A stretch of DNA of 64,000 nucleotides from Corella eumyota. Its lineage: Eukaryota; Chordata; Ascidiacea; Phlebobranchia; Corellidae. A program made the position numbers and the translations under genes. The first letter of the stretch is position 1. Every line of letters begins with the position of its first letter. The DNA lies in assembly GCA_963082875.1 (NCBI GenBank), contig OY720102.1, positions 9,956,990-10,020,989 of the forward strand, given 5' to 3'. The notes under the pieces were generated by a model. The model was not told where the DNA came from and did no database searches. It saw nothing but the letters and a program-made list of their open reading frames with translations. Of this stretch, positions 11,929-24,108 are shown piece by piece.

Positions 11929-12252
11929 AATACTCGCTTTAGTCGAGTTTTCTTTTAAGTTATTGTAACTAGCGTTAGTCGAGTTTTCTTTTAAGTTATT
12001 GTGACTCGCTCTAGTCGAGTTTTTCTTAAAGTTATTGCGACTCGCCTTAGTCAAGTTTTTCTTAAAGTTATTGTGACTCGCCTTAGTCGAGTTTTTCTTA
12101 AAGTTATTGTGACTCGCCCTAGTCGAGTTTTTCTAAAGTTATTGTGACTCGCCCTCGTCGAGTTTTTCTTAAAGTTATTGTGACTCGCCTTAGTCGAGTT
12201 TTTTTTAAAGTTATTGTGACTCGCCCTAGTCGAGTTTTTCTTAAAGTTATCT
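11929..12252. repeat. 36-bp tandem repeat array, about nine copies
   Basis: The unit is close to GTGACTCGCCTTAGTCGAGT followed by TTTTCTTAAAGTTATT. Copies vary by one or two bases, with 35- and 37-base variants. Because 36 is a multiple of three, the minus strand shows a 12-residue repeat (KNSTRASHNNFK). I take that as a by-product of the period. Confidence 0.85.
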
Positions 12253-12556
12253 GTTTTGATATTTATACCATTATTCTTCACATAATTTTTTAGTGTTAAA
12301 AGATGTACTATGCCGTTTTTTGTTCATAAAGTCAAAAGTTTATTGTTAATTTTGAGTTTTTGTTTTGCAGATTTATTTATTATAATATTTTTAAAAAAAT
12401 GAATATCAACACAGGTGGGGGGGGGGGGAATCACAAATAGTTACTACAGTGGGTAAGTAAACATTTATATTTACCGAGGTGTAAAATTGCTTTTTTTTTA
12501 GTATTTAACGTATGTACAATATTCTGTTAATTTATTTACTTTAAATTAAATAGAAT

Positions 12557-13050
12557 TTAAGCAGAAACACAAACCCCCTCCAAAAAAAAACAACAACAAC
12601 AAAAAAATAATTAAAGGTGGTGTCCGAAAGGGAAATGGGGCAAAAATAAGAAGGCGCGCCCAAAAAGTGGATGCCCGCAGCATTATCTCTGCCGCAAAGT
12701 ATATTTTAGGCAATATTATATAAACAACTATGAATAAAGATAATCATGATCATTTTTTTGCTTCACCATTAAAATCTAATGCAAGTAATTCGTATATTTT
12801 ACAGAGAACAATAAAGTCTAATATAGATATTTTACAGAGAACAAAAAAGTGCTAACCTGAAGCCACCAAGCAGCTCCATCCTCTCTATGAGATCAGAGAG
12901 TTTCCAGGCTAGCCAACCTCTTCGGCCAGTCTCAAGGGTCTCTCTTCGTCGTGGATTCGAAAAAACTTTTACCATCGACGGAGAGGAGTACTTGGCCGAA
13001 GAGGCAGCGGCAGAGGTGTGCCTTCCACATCGACCCTAAAGCCCACTCGG
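12557..13050 (+). other. Unrecognised coding-like patch
   Basis: Between AT-rich flanks the plus strand has a basic stretch ending at TAA 12721-12723, with GGVRKGNGAKIRRRAQKVD then ARSIISAAKYILGNII. From ATG 12730 comes MNKDNHDHFFASPLKSNASN with an internal repeat of ILQRT(I/K)K. Past one TAA the same frame continues into a GC-richer segment with PLRPVSRVSLRRGFEKTFTI and DGEEYLAEEAAAE up to about 13038. Base composition and charge look protein-coding. I recognise no family. It may be the tail of a decayed transposon or host gene. Confidence 0.25.
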
Positions 13051-13150
13051 ACATCACCCAAAAACTCTAATATTAATATTGTTTCACCAATTATAACCCC
13101 CCTACCCCCCACCTTCTTCCCTATTCACAAAAAAAGTACATATATCAACC

Positions 13151-13458
13151 TATTTTTTTTTTTTTTTTTTTTTGTATATATATCTTTATCCTCGATGTGG
13201 GAGAGTCGAATGCGCGACTTAAACATAGAGTAACATAAGTTACTCCGACCCGGTCTCGAGTTGCCTGTGGCAGTTTGGAATATTATAGAGACTATAATTG
13301 CCCGGTAATTATGCTGCTGATTAAGTGCTGGCTCAGCAGGAGTTCATACCGTTTATAGCGCCTTACTCAAGGGCGCTACAGCTTGAGATCAGTGGGGATT
13401 GAACCCACGACCTCATGGTAGTGTAGCAAGAGTTCTTATCACTACACCACGCTGCCGG
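13151..13458 (-). mobile_element. tRNA-derived SINE with poly(A) tail
   Basis: On the minus strand the element starts CCGGCAGCGTGGTGTAGTGA (A box TGGTGTAGTGA) and has a B box GGTTCAATCCC near 13397-13387. A body follows with the motif CCCTTGAGTAAGGCGCT, and it ends in a run of about 21 A (plus-strand T-run at 13151-13173). Flanks share TTGATA on both sides (13459-13464 and 13142-13147), a possible short target duplication. It would be moved by a LINE in trans. Confidence 0.8.
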
Positions 13459-13479
13459 TATCAATTCCCCTTCCACCCT

Positions 13480-14280
13480 CTCAATTTTATTTTAAAAAGT
13501 TATTGTTGTTGTTGTTACTTATATTAAAACTTTCTACCAAGAAAATATTTCGTGTTTAATGACCAAATACCAACTAATGGAGCTCAGTATTAAACCAAAG
13601 AAATACCGCTTCTTCTAGGAGCGTTTTGCTTATACTTTTTTATGCAATAAAACACGCTTCTTTTGTTCTAGATAAATTACGTAGTAAAATTTAATTGATT
13701 TTTATTTTCAAAAAAAAAATTAAAATATTCAATTCTGAAGGAAAATTACGTGTCTATCTATAACGTCATAATAGTATTTGTAAATTCCTATCGCATAACA
13801 GTAACCACCATTGTTGACGTAATTCCAATCAGACCCACGACATTCAGAGTATAAGTCAAAGTATTTACCGTAGTTTTTGAGATATCGGGATTTAAAGGTA
13901 AATGTTGTAAATAGGGAAAGTCCCAACGCTCGTGACGCACGACGTCATCGTCGTAAGATCATATGCTGGCAGACATAGGAAAATGACCTTATTTTGTCCT
14001 CTCTGAGCCGTTTGTAATTGCTATGCAAAAAATAGAGCGCGGTTTAATATTATTTATAAGACGATTCTGTTATAAGAGACAGTGTTAAAGTCATTTTTTA
14101 AGTTGTTAGCTAGGTTTTATATTTGTATTGTAGGACAGCTTATATCTTTTACCTAAAATGGTTGTTTTTGTGATCTTTTTAATGCTTTTTGTTAAATCGC
14201 CTTCATTTTATTGTACTCAGTATAATACCTTGAGAAACGCATTTATTTTTTTTGTATACCAGTTCCATCACTATACTTTT
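13480..14280. other. AT-rich stretch without recognisable gene
   Basis: No domain, RNA or clear repeat was seen. A short GC-richer spot near 13930-13960 contains CACGACGTCATCGTCG. Confidence 0.5.
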
Positions 14281-14283
14281 ATT

Positions 14284-15010
14284 CCAAATTCTGGATTTTG
14301 AATATGGTGCTAAATAATACACTGGATTTTAAATCTGGTGCTGAATAATAAATTGAATTTTGAATCTGATGCTGAATAATAAACTGGATTTTGTATCTGG
14401 TGCTGAATAATAAACTGGATTTTGAATCTGATGCTGAATAATAAACTGGATTTTAAATCTGGTGCTAAATAATAAACTGGATTTTGAATATGGTGCTGAA
14501 TAATGACCTGGATTATTAATCTGGTGCTTAAAAAACTGGATTTTGAATCTGGTGCTGAATAATAAACTGGATTTTAAATCTGGTGCTAAATAATAAACTG
14601 GATTTTGAATCTTGTGCTGGATTTTGAATATGGTGCTGTATAAGAAACTGGATTTTGAATATGGTGCTGAATAATGACCTGGATTTTTAATCTGGTGCTT
14701 AAAAAACTGGATTTTAAATCTGGTGCTGAAAAATAAACTGGATTTTGAATCTGGTGCTTAATAATAAACTGTATTTTGAATCTTGTGCTGAATAATAAAC
14801 TGGATTTTGAATCTGATGCTAAATAATAAACTGGATTTTGAATCTGGTGCTGAATAGTATAGTGTACTTTGAATCTGGTGCTTAATAATATACTGGATTT
14901 TGATCTGGTGCTGAATTATAAACTGGATTTAGAATCTGGTGCTGAATAATAAACTGGATTTCGAATCTGGGGCTAAATAATGAACTGGGTTTTGACTTTG
15001 GTGTTGCATA
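14284..15010. repeat. 31-bp minisatellite, more than twenty copies
   Basis: The unit is CTGGATTTTGAATCTGGTGC plus TGAATAATAAA, repeated with substitutions and occasional short units. A diverged trace with TTTTGAATCGGGTGCCGTA recurs near 15255-15320. Confidence 0.9.
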
Positions 15011-15639
15011 ATGAATTAAAATTTAAATCAATAATTAATGCTTTGCTTTTCGTATATAACCACGAAGTTAATATATTACCTCAATTGTTTTAACCAAAAA
15101 TCCGTGCAGGTACTAAGCTCACATTGATCATTAAAAAGAGTACTAGGGGCACATCTACGAAAAATTTAAGCTAAATGAAACGTTTTTAATAACGCAAATA
15201 TTATATCCTTTAATTTTAATCGGACAAAAAAATGTTAATTGCAGCCCAACTTACATTTTAAATCTGGTGCCGAATAATGAATCCGGAACTAACCTCACGT
15301 TTTGAATCGGGTGCCGTATAATTAACCGAGAACTGAAGTCCAACTTCACGCCGGTGCATAAACATGCAAGCCAAAATAAGCCCCACATGATGCCAAATAC
15401 AAAATATCTTAACGCCGTTTTTGCTGTCAAAATTCCGAAATTTGGAAAAAGTTGAGATCTTTGATTAAATTTATGATGAAAAGGTCGCTTTTAAGCCTCG
15501 CTAAAGCTAAAACAGCAAGTTTATATCAATTTATGCATTCTTTTAAAAAAATTATATGTTAATAAATGCTTTAAATTTTGATTAAGGAAAGTTTTTAAAG
15601 ATAATTATAAAGGATTTACTGCCTGGCAAATAGACTCGA

Positions 15640-17230
15640 GGGCAGTTTGCCTGTTTGCCTGCCTGTCAAAAGAGCATAAATAAAGTTTGCTTTTTACAAA
15701 ATATCGTTGTTCTTTACAAAATATCAAAAATAAATTGGAGCGACATGATAGGTAAGTTGTCAAAACTCCCGTTTTGTGACGTCACTTCTATAGCGTATAT
15801 TACAAAAATACAAAGTTTACACCTGTATTTGACCACTTTCTAATATTTTGTTCACTTTTTTGAAGGTATCTCATGGTTGGGTACGTTGTTCCTTACAAAA
15901 TATCAAAAATAAATTGGAGCGACATGATAGGTAAGTTGTCAAAACCCCCGATTTGTGACGTCACTTCTATAGCGTATATTACGAAAATACGAAGTTTACA
16001 CCTACCTGTATTTGACCACTTTCTAATATTTTGTTCACTTTTTTAAAGATATGTCGTAATTAAGTGCATTGTTCTTTACAAAATATGAAAAATAAATTGG
16101 AGCGACATGATAGGTAAGTTGTCAAAACCCCCGATTTGTGACGTCACTTATATAGCGTATTTTACGAAAATACAAAGTTTACACCTGTATTTGACCACTT
16201 TCTAATATTTTGTTCACTTTTTTAAAGGTATGTTATGGTTGGGTACGTTGTCCTCCACATAATATCAAAAATAAATTGGAGCGACATGATAGGTAAGTTG
16301 TCAAAACCCCCGATTTGTGACGTCATTTCTATGGCGTATATTACGAAAATACAAAGTTTACACCTGTATTTGACCACTTTTTAATATTTCGTTCACTTTT
16401 TTGAAGGTATGTCGTGGTTGGTTACGTTGTTCCTTACAAAATATCAAAATTAAATTGGAGCGACATGATAGGTAAGTTGTCAAAACCCCCGATTTGTGAC
16501 GTCATTTCTATAGCGTATATTACAAAAATTCCAAGTTTACACCTGTATTTGACCACTTTGTAATATTTTGTTCACTTTTTTGAAGATATGTTGTGGTTGG
16601 GTATGTTGTCCTCCACAAAATATAAAAAAAGAATTGGAGCGACATGCTAGGTAAGTTGTCAAAACCCCCGATTTGTGACGTCACTTCTATAGCGTATATT
16701 ACGAGAATACAAAGTTTACACCTGTATTTGACCATTTTCTATTATTTTGTTCACTTTTTTGAATGTATGTCGTGGTTGGGTACATTGTCCTCCACAAAAT
16801 ATAAAAAAGAATTGGAGCGACATGATAGGTAAGTTGTCAAAACCCCCGATTTGTGACGTCACTTCTATAGCGTATATTAAGAAAATACAAAGTTTATACC
16901 TGTATTTGACCACTTTCTATTATTTTTTTCACTTTTTTGAATGAATGTCGTGGTTGGGTACGTTGTCCTCCACAAAATATCAAAAATAAATTGGAGCGAC
17001 ATAATAGGTAAGTTGTCACAACCCCCGTTTTGTGACGTCACATGAATAGCGTATATTACGAAAATACAAAGTTTACACCTGTATTTGAACACTTTCTAAT
17101 ATTTCGTTCACTTTTTTAAAGGTATGTCGTGGTTGGGTACGTTGTCCTCCACAAAATATCAAAAAATAAATTGGAGCGACATGATAGGTAAGTTGTCAAA
17201 ACCCCCGATTTGTGACGTCAGTAATAACAC
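15640..17230 (+). repeat. ~179-bp tandem repeat array, nine copies
   Basis: The word TTGGAGCGACAT recurs at 15735, 15914, 16097, 16276, 16455, 16634, 16812, 16991 and 17171, giving periods of 178-183. Most units carry a CRE-like TGACGTCA/TGACGTCAC site and GGTAAGTTGTC. A unique tail follows to about 17490. The same unit and tail occur inverted at 61140-61810. Open frames in the array are repeat artefacts. Confidence 0.9.
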
Positions 17231-18390
17231 GTATTTAAGTTTAGTACAAAAGTTTACTCCTGTTTTTAACAGTTTTTTAATGTTTTGTTTAATTTTATTT
17301 TAATTTTAAACTGTTAAGTACCTTGTAAACTTATTATACATTAGGTTTGATTTCATTTTGTTTTATTTAAAGGGGCTATTTTACCCCGTTCTTTTTTGTA
17401 TTGTACGATCAAAAAAATATTTGGAAACATTATTTTTTATAATTATCCGCCCAAGCAAAATTCTCTGCTACTCTCTGCCAGAAAGATGGTGGTGTTTTAT
17501 CACGTACGTAAAATTTAAATTATTATAAAAATACTGGTAACTTACGAGAATTGAAAGTGGGGTCTAGCGCACCCAAAGTAAAAATCATGATTTATGCCAC
17601 TTGTAGTTATATGTTTTCGTAAATCTGAGCAATTGTAGAAAGAAACTACGTTATATTTAGTCATTTATAAAACTAACGTTTATATTCAAGCGTTCAAAGA
17701 AAGTTCAGGCCATATGTCGTCCATTTGCGTCGTTCGTCTAGTGTGTGATTTTGGCTTAGGTTGCCAGATGTCTTCGGTTAAATTCTCCTACGAGCTCAAA
17801 TGCTTGCGTGTTTTATATTCTTATAATCATGGATTATTTTACAAAATAGCCAGGAGCCTACGCAACGCAAGAGGCACAAACAGTCGCTAAAATTCATATA
17901 GGACAGTTCTTTTACGATTTAAAAAAAAATGTTCTCTTTTAAAAAAAATGCTCAAAACCTTCGATATTATTAAAACAAGGTCTACGCCATATTGGCCACA
18001 GGCTGGCAAATGGTTTAAAGATTTAATATTAGCAAAGGCAACTCAAGACTGAGTCGGTGCAGCTGATGTTACTCTGTTTAGGTCGCGTCATCAAGGATAA
18101 ATATATATACAAAAAAATGTTATTATTAATATTTCTTATTATTAATATTTCAACGCAATTTATTAAAGAGTTGATTAAATGTAGTCTTTTATTGAAATTT
18201 TATACAAGTTACGTAACAGCTGGTAAAAAGATTATTACAAATATTGTGCACTATTTTTAACAAAACTTTTAAAGACAATATCAAACATCTGTGGTAAAGA
18301 TTATGGTTTTCACGCTGGGAGCTTGGTTTGGTTCTTGGCTTATGCGAAACATTAAGCCAGTTTCAACGATAGTATTATATCTCCTACATG
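17231..18390. other. Unique tail of the 179-bp repeat element, then no recognisable gene
   Basis: 17231-17490 matches the inverted sequence at 61140-61430 (AAAGGGGCTATTTTACCCCG and the TTCTCTGCTACTCTCTGCCA region). The rest is AT-rich with no feature I can support. Confidence 0.5.
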
Positions 18391-18639
18391 GTCTGGCCAG
18401 GGGTGGCCAACCTGTCAGAGAATAAGAGCCACATTTCTTACTGTGTTACCGAAAAGAGCCATATCATACACATGGGCACACATGAACATCACCCCATCTC
18501 TTCCTCACTCACACACCAACATGATAATGACAGAAATTTACAAGCCATTTATTGTTATACATGTTACTTAGTGGGACTTCTGGCATTCTTTGTTTTGAAC
18601 AATCCTCTTCAAATCTGGCTTGTATTCCGTTGTTGCCAA

Positions 18640-19652
18640 TCAAAACAATTCTTTCACATTAGTGTCAGTCAGAACAGATCGATGCTTTGATTTCACATGT
18701 TTTAGGGTAGAAAACACAGACTCGCAGACGTATGTTGACCCAAACATTAAAAGTATCTTAAGCGCAGCCCGTTTGACATTGGGGTATTTTTCCATTGGCA
18801 CACTTTTCCATAACTCAATGATTCCTTCCCTTAAAGTAGGTTTCAGTTGGTCCTCCTCACAAAGATCGATCATCTCCAACTCAGCTGCAGCCTCATCTAA
18901 GACTAGAGGGGCTTGTAAACAGTCGGTCTTAGAATTAAATAGGTCAACGAGAAACGTAATCTGTGGCCTTTTCAGTTGTAGATCACGGAACTGCGACACA
19001 AAGCTTTCTTGCAGTGTCTCAAGAAGTGTTGCATATCTAGCTCTTTCTTTGCTTATTCAGGGCAGCGCTAGTGACTTGCCCGCTGGCTTTTAGCAGAGTT
19101 GGAAAATGCGTTAAATCTCCCTTTTGAATATGCTCCTTGAACAGCTTCAGTTTGTTGACAAAAGCAAATACATTTTGCACTAGGTCGGGCAGCATTTTTA
19201 ACTCACCCTGCAAATTCAGGTTCAAGTGACAAAACATGTCGACCAAAAAGGCCAGGTCCATAATCCACTCGCGGTCCGAGAGCTCGGGATAGTTCTTGTT
19301 CTTCCTTTCCATGAACAGTTTCACGGCATCTAAAAGCTGAAAAAAGCAAAAAAGTGGCTTTACAGTGCAGTGCAGCGGCAGATCACCTGGAAACCCTTGG
19401 TCCAGCTCAGCGATTAGATTGTTGAATTTCGGTGGTTAAGCGCAATATTGCCAACTGGGGCTTGTCTTGTATGTTACAACTATCATCTAATGCGACACTA
19501 AAATACTCGCATGCATGCAAGTCAGAGTGCAACTGTGATTCAAATAGCCGTGTTGACAGTTGGACATCTGCTACCATTCTCTTTAGTTTGTTGTTTTCAA
19601 GTGACAAGATTTCAACAACGTCACAGGCATTTTTTAACGAACTCCCCTTCAT
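18640..19652 (-). pseudogene. hAT transposase fragment (GTF2IRD2/ZMYM-like)
   Basis: Three minus-strand blocks follow the usual order. At 19652-19407 is LSTRLFESQLHSDLHACEYF then SVALDDSCNIQDKPQL, the conserved first-Asp motif. At 19324-19037 is ELSDREWIMDLAFLVDMFCH and LNLNLQG. At 18999-18640 is the dimerisation region with FGSTYVCESVFSTLKHVKSK. The blocks are in different frames with gaps between them, so at least two frame breaks exist and the N-terminus is missing. Similarity to the transposon-derived part of vertebrate GTF2IRD2 is family knowledge. Confidence 0.7.
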
Positions 19653-20145
19653 TGTATGGCCTTTTGGCCCGTGTTTATCCTTATATTTTCGTTTTGCTGT
19701 GCATTTTAACTAAAATAAACTAATATATATAAACCTAAAAAACACAAACGCAATTAGCCTGTTCACATGTCAAAAAACTGGTTCTTTAGGCGAGCGGTCT
19801 TTCTGGCCCATTTTCATGCCCGGTCCACATGTCTATTTTTATAAACGGGCCCAAAACACTACAAAACTAGGCTACTGGTAGATTTGACTACTAACCTGTA
19901 AATTCAGCTTACACTTCTGACAGTTATAGTTGGACTGTGTCAAGATACACACTCTGCGGATGTTAGCCTAGCCTTAGGCTAGTCATATGCCCAAGATTTC
20001 GGTAGGCAAACTGTTTGATTTTCCTGCTTGCTAAATTAGCCTACGAGCTGTAGGTTAAATTTCTTTTATCCAAGTTTATAAACTTCACCTCAGTTGGCCT
20101 ACCTGCTTAACTAGTTAACACCTCATATACACCTAGAACTGATGA

Positions 20146-20175
20146 ATATTCAGACCGGTATCCCGGTCTGAATAT
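20146..20175. repeat. 13-bp perfect hairpin near the hAT right end
   Basis: ATATTCAGACCGG pairs with CCGGTCTGAATAT across a 4-base loop (TATC). Confidence 0.8.
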
Positions 20176-20383
20176 CATATACACTTCATACAATTTTAGA
20201 AGAACCAGGGCCTGTGGAAAAGAGCCGCGGGTTGGCCAGCCCTGTAACAGATCAATATTACATTTGCGAAATGTTAATTTTTACTTTTTCCTTTTTTCGA
20301 GATTTTACTGCAAAATTCCTTTTCAACGATTTTAGGGTCCTTAAGCTCGCAAAATCCTTTGACCGAATTTAAATATAAGTTAA

Positions 20384-21400
20384 TTGCAAAATCTGATCCA
20401 CAGTCTGGAAAAAAATCTTGTGCTTGCTATCTTATTCACATTCTATTTACTATGTTATTCACATTCTGTTTTCAAAAGCGAAAAAGTAGATAATGTGTAT
20501 GGTTCTTATCGGGCATTTAATGATTACGTAAAACCTGAACATTTATCTGTGAGTGATTACATTCTGGAATTTAAACATTTGTACCATAATGTCTTCATAT
20601 AAAAATGGTTTTACCTGATTCCGTGTTAGGATTTAGATTGATTGATGGAGCCAATTGGAATAATAGTAATAATCAAAATTATAAAAAGTCAAAATTTTTT
20701 TAATAGATTTGGAAACATTGCAAGGCATGTTATCTGCGATTCTATTATGCATTGGGCAGCCAACTGTCCTTATAACACGAGACCCTATAAAGAAAAATTT
20801 CTTGCCTCAATCGAGGAAGTTAAAGATGTCAGTGTTGTCCTCTTCAGTAAAATTTCGAGTGCAAGCGAAATATTTATGTGTGAAACAATGGGATCTGCTG
20901 TCCTACATACAGCATGTACTTAAACAATTTGTGGTATCGAGTGGTACACAAAATATATAAAATGAGAAACTAGATTTCAAGTGCTGCAAGTTGTACCATT
21001 GTTCGTTTTGGAAGACAGGAAGCTTCGTTTAAAAAAACACACATTCCTGCAAGTAATGGTGGAGAAAGTTTAAAAAAAATCATGTTTAAAAAATCCACTT
21101 TAAAGAAAGCCAATTTAAAAATTGACATTGGGAATAATAAAATAGAGATGTTTCGTAAAAATATTGATGTATTTTTTCTACCAATGGCCATTATTGTGTA
21201 GATATTTCTTCCAAGAACAGTGTATTGACAAAACCAAAAGAAGGAATTTTATTGTCCAAAGTTATGTTGCCTTCTGAACAAAAAAAATCTCTTCAAAAGC
21301 TTCACAAACAATTTAGCCAAGCTTGAAACGAACAACTACTTGAAAATGCATTAATCAGCATTAAAAGAGCTTCCGTGATGTTCTAAAACCTGTAGGGTAA
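20384..21400 (+). mobile_element. Fossil LTR-retroelement gag/protease fragment
   Basis: A gag-like block with FNDYVKPEHLSVSDYILEF (20384-20600) is followed by a zinc-knuckle-like HWAANCPY and a protease-like region (20642-21300). No reverse transcriptase, integrase or LTRs are visible. It is a broken remnant with several breaks and looks old. It lies just outside the hAT element; family within LTR elements is uncertain. Confidence 0.45.
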
Positions 21401-23860
21401 CAGTAGCAATGGACTTACATAAATTGGAACCAGATTTATGGTTTTTCTATATGATAGATATGTTGACACCGTAGCTTATTGTGCATAAGCTAACCTTTTA
21501 TTCACATTAAAACAATTAAATTTATTTATTTCACATTTGGTGGAAATTATTTTTATCGTTTCTTGATTTCATCAAAACCTTAGATTAACCCCTATTTTGA
21601 TATGTTTTTTAATCTTAAACTTGTTTTTAAAATTTGTGGTTTGCCTTAGTATTGTAAACAACACTTGAAGTTATGGTTTCTTGGCTCGTTGGTACATAGC
21701 TTAAAGAAGTTTAGGAATGTAAGCCACTTCCAGACGTTGAACGAAATTCTTCAATGCATAAAGGGAGCTTACAAAAGTTGAGGACCCATTTTGTTGCAAC
21801 TTCTTTTTTTTTCGATTATATTAGTTTGCACAGCTAAAAACATTAGGAAAAAAGATTTATAGGTTTTAAATAGATTTATTCAGGAAATTGAATACTAATT
21901 AACATTTTTTTTACTAAAACACTTGATTTATTTTTTTAGTAAAAATGAAAATACCTAAATTATCTTTTTTTACCTGGATATCAACTTGACAATAGCTGGA
22001 GAAAATTGTGTTGATTTATGTACGGCCTCCAAATCATCAGTGTTGTATTGAGTGCCAGTACTTTTGTAATTTTCAGACTCAAACGTTAAACATAAATTTT
22101 CAGTTTTCGAAGGGCTTTCTACACTACTACCGGAAAATTCTTCTTGTTCCTTTTCTATGTACTGTTATTTTGTATAAATATATTTATTTTTAGCCTATGT
22201 AATGAGTGTTTGGTATTAATTATATTTACTATTTAAAATATTCTTTGTAGACAGATGAAATTGCTATCTTGAAAATGAAGCTTAACATATAAAACTTGTT
22301 GCAAGAGATTTGATTGACAAATTGTGTCCATTTTGTCTTTAAATTATTATTTTAGGAAAGTAAAAAAAATTGGTGTTGCTTTTCATTTTTATATTTGTTA
22401 TCACAGCCATTGATGTATTAGACGCAATGATATATAATAAACACTAGATGGCCGACTCCTGAAAATATAATGTAAACAAGTGAAGCCAACCATGGAGATT
22501 GGAGATTAAGCCCAAAAAACCATTACGGTGTATAGCAAAATAGGCATTTTTAACTTGTAAAATTGTTTTTTTCTGCAATTATTAGTCTATTTTATTTATT
22601 AATATAACATATAAATGATTATTATCACATTGGCATTGATTCATGATTCAGTATTCCTTTTGAATTTGCTTAGGCTTGAAATTTGTAGGCTGGCATATCT
22701 CGGCAAACGGCAGTTTAAACTCTCACAAAGTCACGTTAACCTTTTTATTATAATTGATAGCCTGGTGCCTTTCCCTTCTTGGTTAAATTTTTTAAATTAT
22801 TTATAAAGCGTTGAACAAGACTTAAAAGTGTGCCTTATATAACGCATGATAACATGTTTAAAAAACATAACAATATATTAACAAGAAACAAACAGTTTTT
22901 TTTTTATTTAATAACATATATTAGGGTAAGTGAAAGCAATTGAAAATATATTGAACTATTTACCTCTCCTGCTCCCTTCTTTCCTCCCTCTCTACTCTCC
23001 TCCTCTTTAACTCCACTTTTCTTTTTTAATAAATATTTTTATCAAATTATTTTTAATAAGCTGGTGAAAAATCTTTTAGCTTCGTTAAAGCTAAACTTCT
23101 AGATTTTATAATATAAAACCTAAATTCTCATTTAATGATATAATACTAAACTATAAATTCTAAAAAAATAACGCTAAACTTTCAACCCAATAAAAAAACT
23201 AAACTTTCTAATTGTAAACTTGTTAATTTAGACCTAAGTTACCTCTCCTCCTCACTTTCTTCTTCTTCTTTCCTTTTCATGTTTTCTTCTCTAAAATTTT
23301 TTTATTTAATTGTTAAATTAATGAAATATTTAAATATAATATTTGCAGTTACCCTAATTTTTTCATCTTCTCTCCTCTTTCCTTCCACCCACACGACCTT
23401 CTTCCTCTTTTCCCCCAGCCCTTATCCTCCCATTTCCCCTCCTCTCTTTGCCAAACCCATTTTCCTCTTCCTCCACCACGACCCCTTCTTCCACCACCTT
23501 GACCACTATAATTTTTGTAATTTGATTTTAAAAAATGTGTAAAGTAAATAAATTGACTATTCCTTTTTTTAATAAGGTATTTTAACAAGCTATATAAAAC
23601 ATTAAAATTTGTTTCTTACCTCCATTCCCCTCCCCCATATTGGTTGAAAGTAAAATTCATTTATATAATCTTTTTATTTTTTTTTAAAACCTTTTAATTC
23701 TTTTCAACCCAAAAATAAATTTAAATTTTTATAATTGCTTTTATATATATATGCACATAAATTTTTAAATATATCCAATTTGCATGTATCCATTGGTTTT
23801 TTTTCCGAACAAATGGTTTTTACACAATCAACCTTTACTGGAGAAACATAATCAACTTTT
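21400..23860. other. AT-rich region with pyrimidine-rich tracts, no gene seen
   Basis: Several CT-rich tracts (about 22964-23030, 23240-23283, 23365-23510 and 23618-23640) contain CCTCTCCTSCTC-like words. No coding homology was noticed on either strand; the long frame opposite the tracts is a composition effect. Confidence 0.5.
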
Positions 23861-24060
23861 TCCAGTTTAACTCAACACATCAACAGTGGAGGGCAGGCAC
23901 AATCGATTATTTTCCAGGAAAACTCAACACGTCAACAGTGGAGGGCAGGCATAATCGATTATTTTCCAGGAAAACTCAACACATCAACAGTGGAGGGTCG
24001 GCATAATCGATTATTTTCCAGGAAAACTCAACACATCAACAGTGGAGGGTCGGCATAATC
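23855..24060. repeat. 52-bp tandem repeat, four copies
   Basis: CAACAGTGGAGGG recurs at 23881, 23933, 23985 and 24037, with ATAATCGATTATTTTCCAGG between. It lies at the 3' side of the neighbouring hAT transposase and may belong to that element. Confidence 0.85.
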
Positions 24061-24108
24061 CTTATCTAAGAAAACATCAACATTACAACACTCATCATCA
24101 AAAACACT

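Larger units (their letters stand above)
18398..20244 (-). mobile_element. hAT transposon, Charlie/GTF2IRD2-like, decayed
   Basis: Ends are inverted repeats: the left is CAGGGGTGGCCAACCTG and the right, reverse-complemented, is CAGGGCTGGCCAACCCG. The 8-bp flanks (GGTCTGGC and TAACAGAT) do not match, so the target duplication is lost or an end was rearranged. Minus-strand transposase pieces lie inside. At 1.85 kb it lacks the N-terminal zinc-finger region. Confidence 0.75.

Noticed and set aside
12051-12281. Minus-strand 76-residue repeat protein (KNSTRASHNNFK units)
   Set aside because: It arises from a 36-bp tandem repeat whose period is divisible by three; there is no independent coding evidence.
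11929-15010. Possible CRISPR-like repeat arrays
   Set aside because: Units are directly tandem without variable spacers and the sequence is eukaryotic.
16520-17092. Overlapping 60-71-residue frames on both strands
   Set aside because: They are the same frame repeated in each 179-bp satellite unit.
18388-19093. Plus-strand frames of 100 and 157 residues
   Set aside because: They lie opposite the hAT transposase, which has recognisable motifs; these are shadows.
23349-23588. Gly/Arg-rich minus-strand frame
   Set aside because: It is the complement of pyrimidine-rich tracts and is low complexity only.
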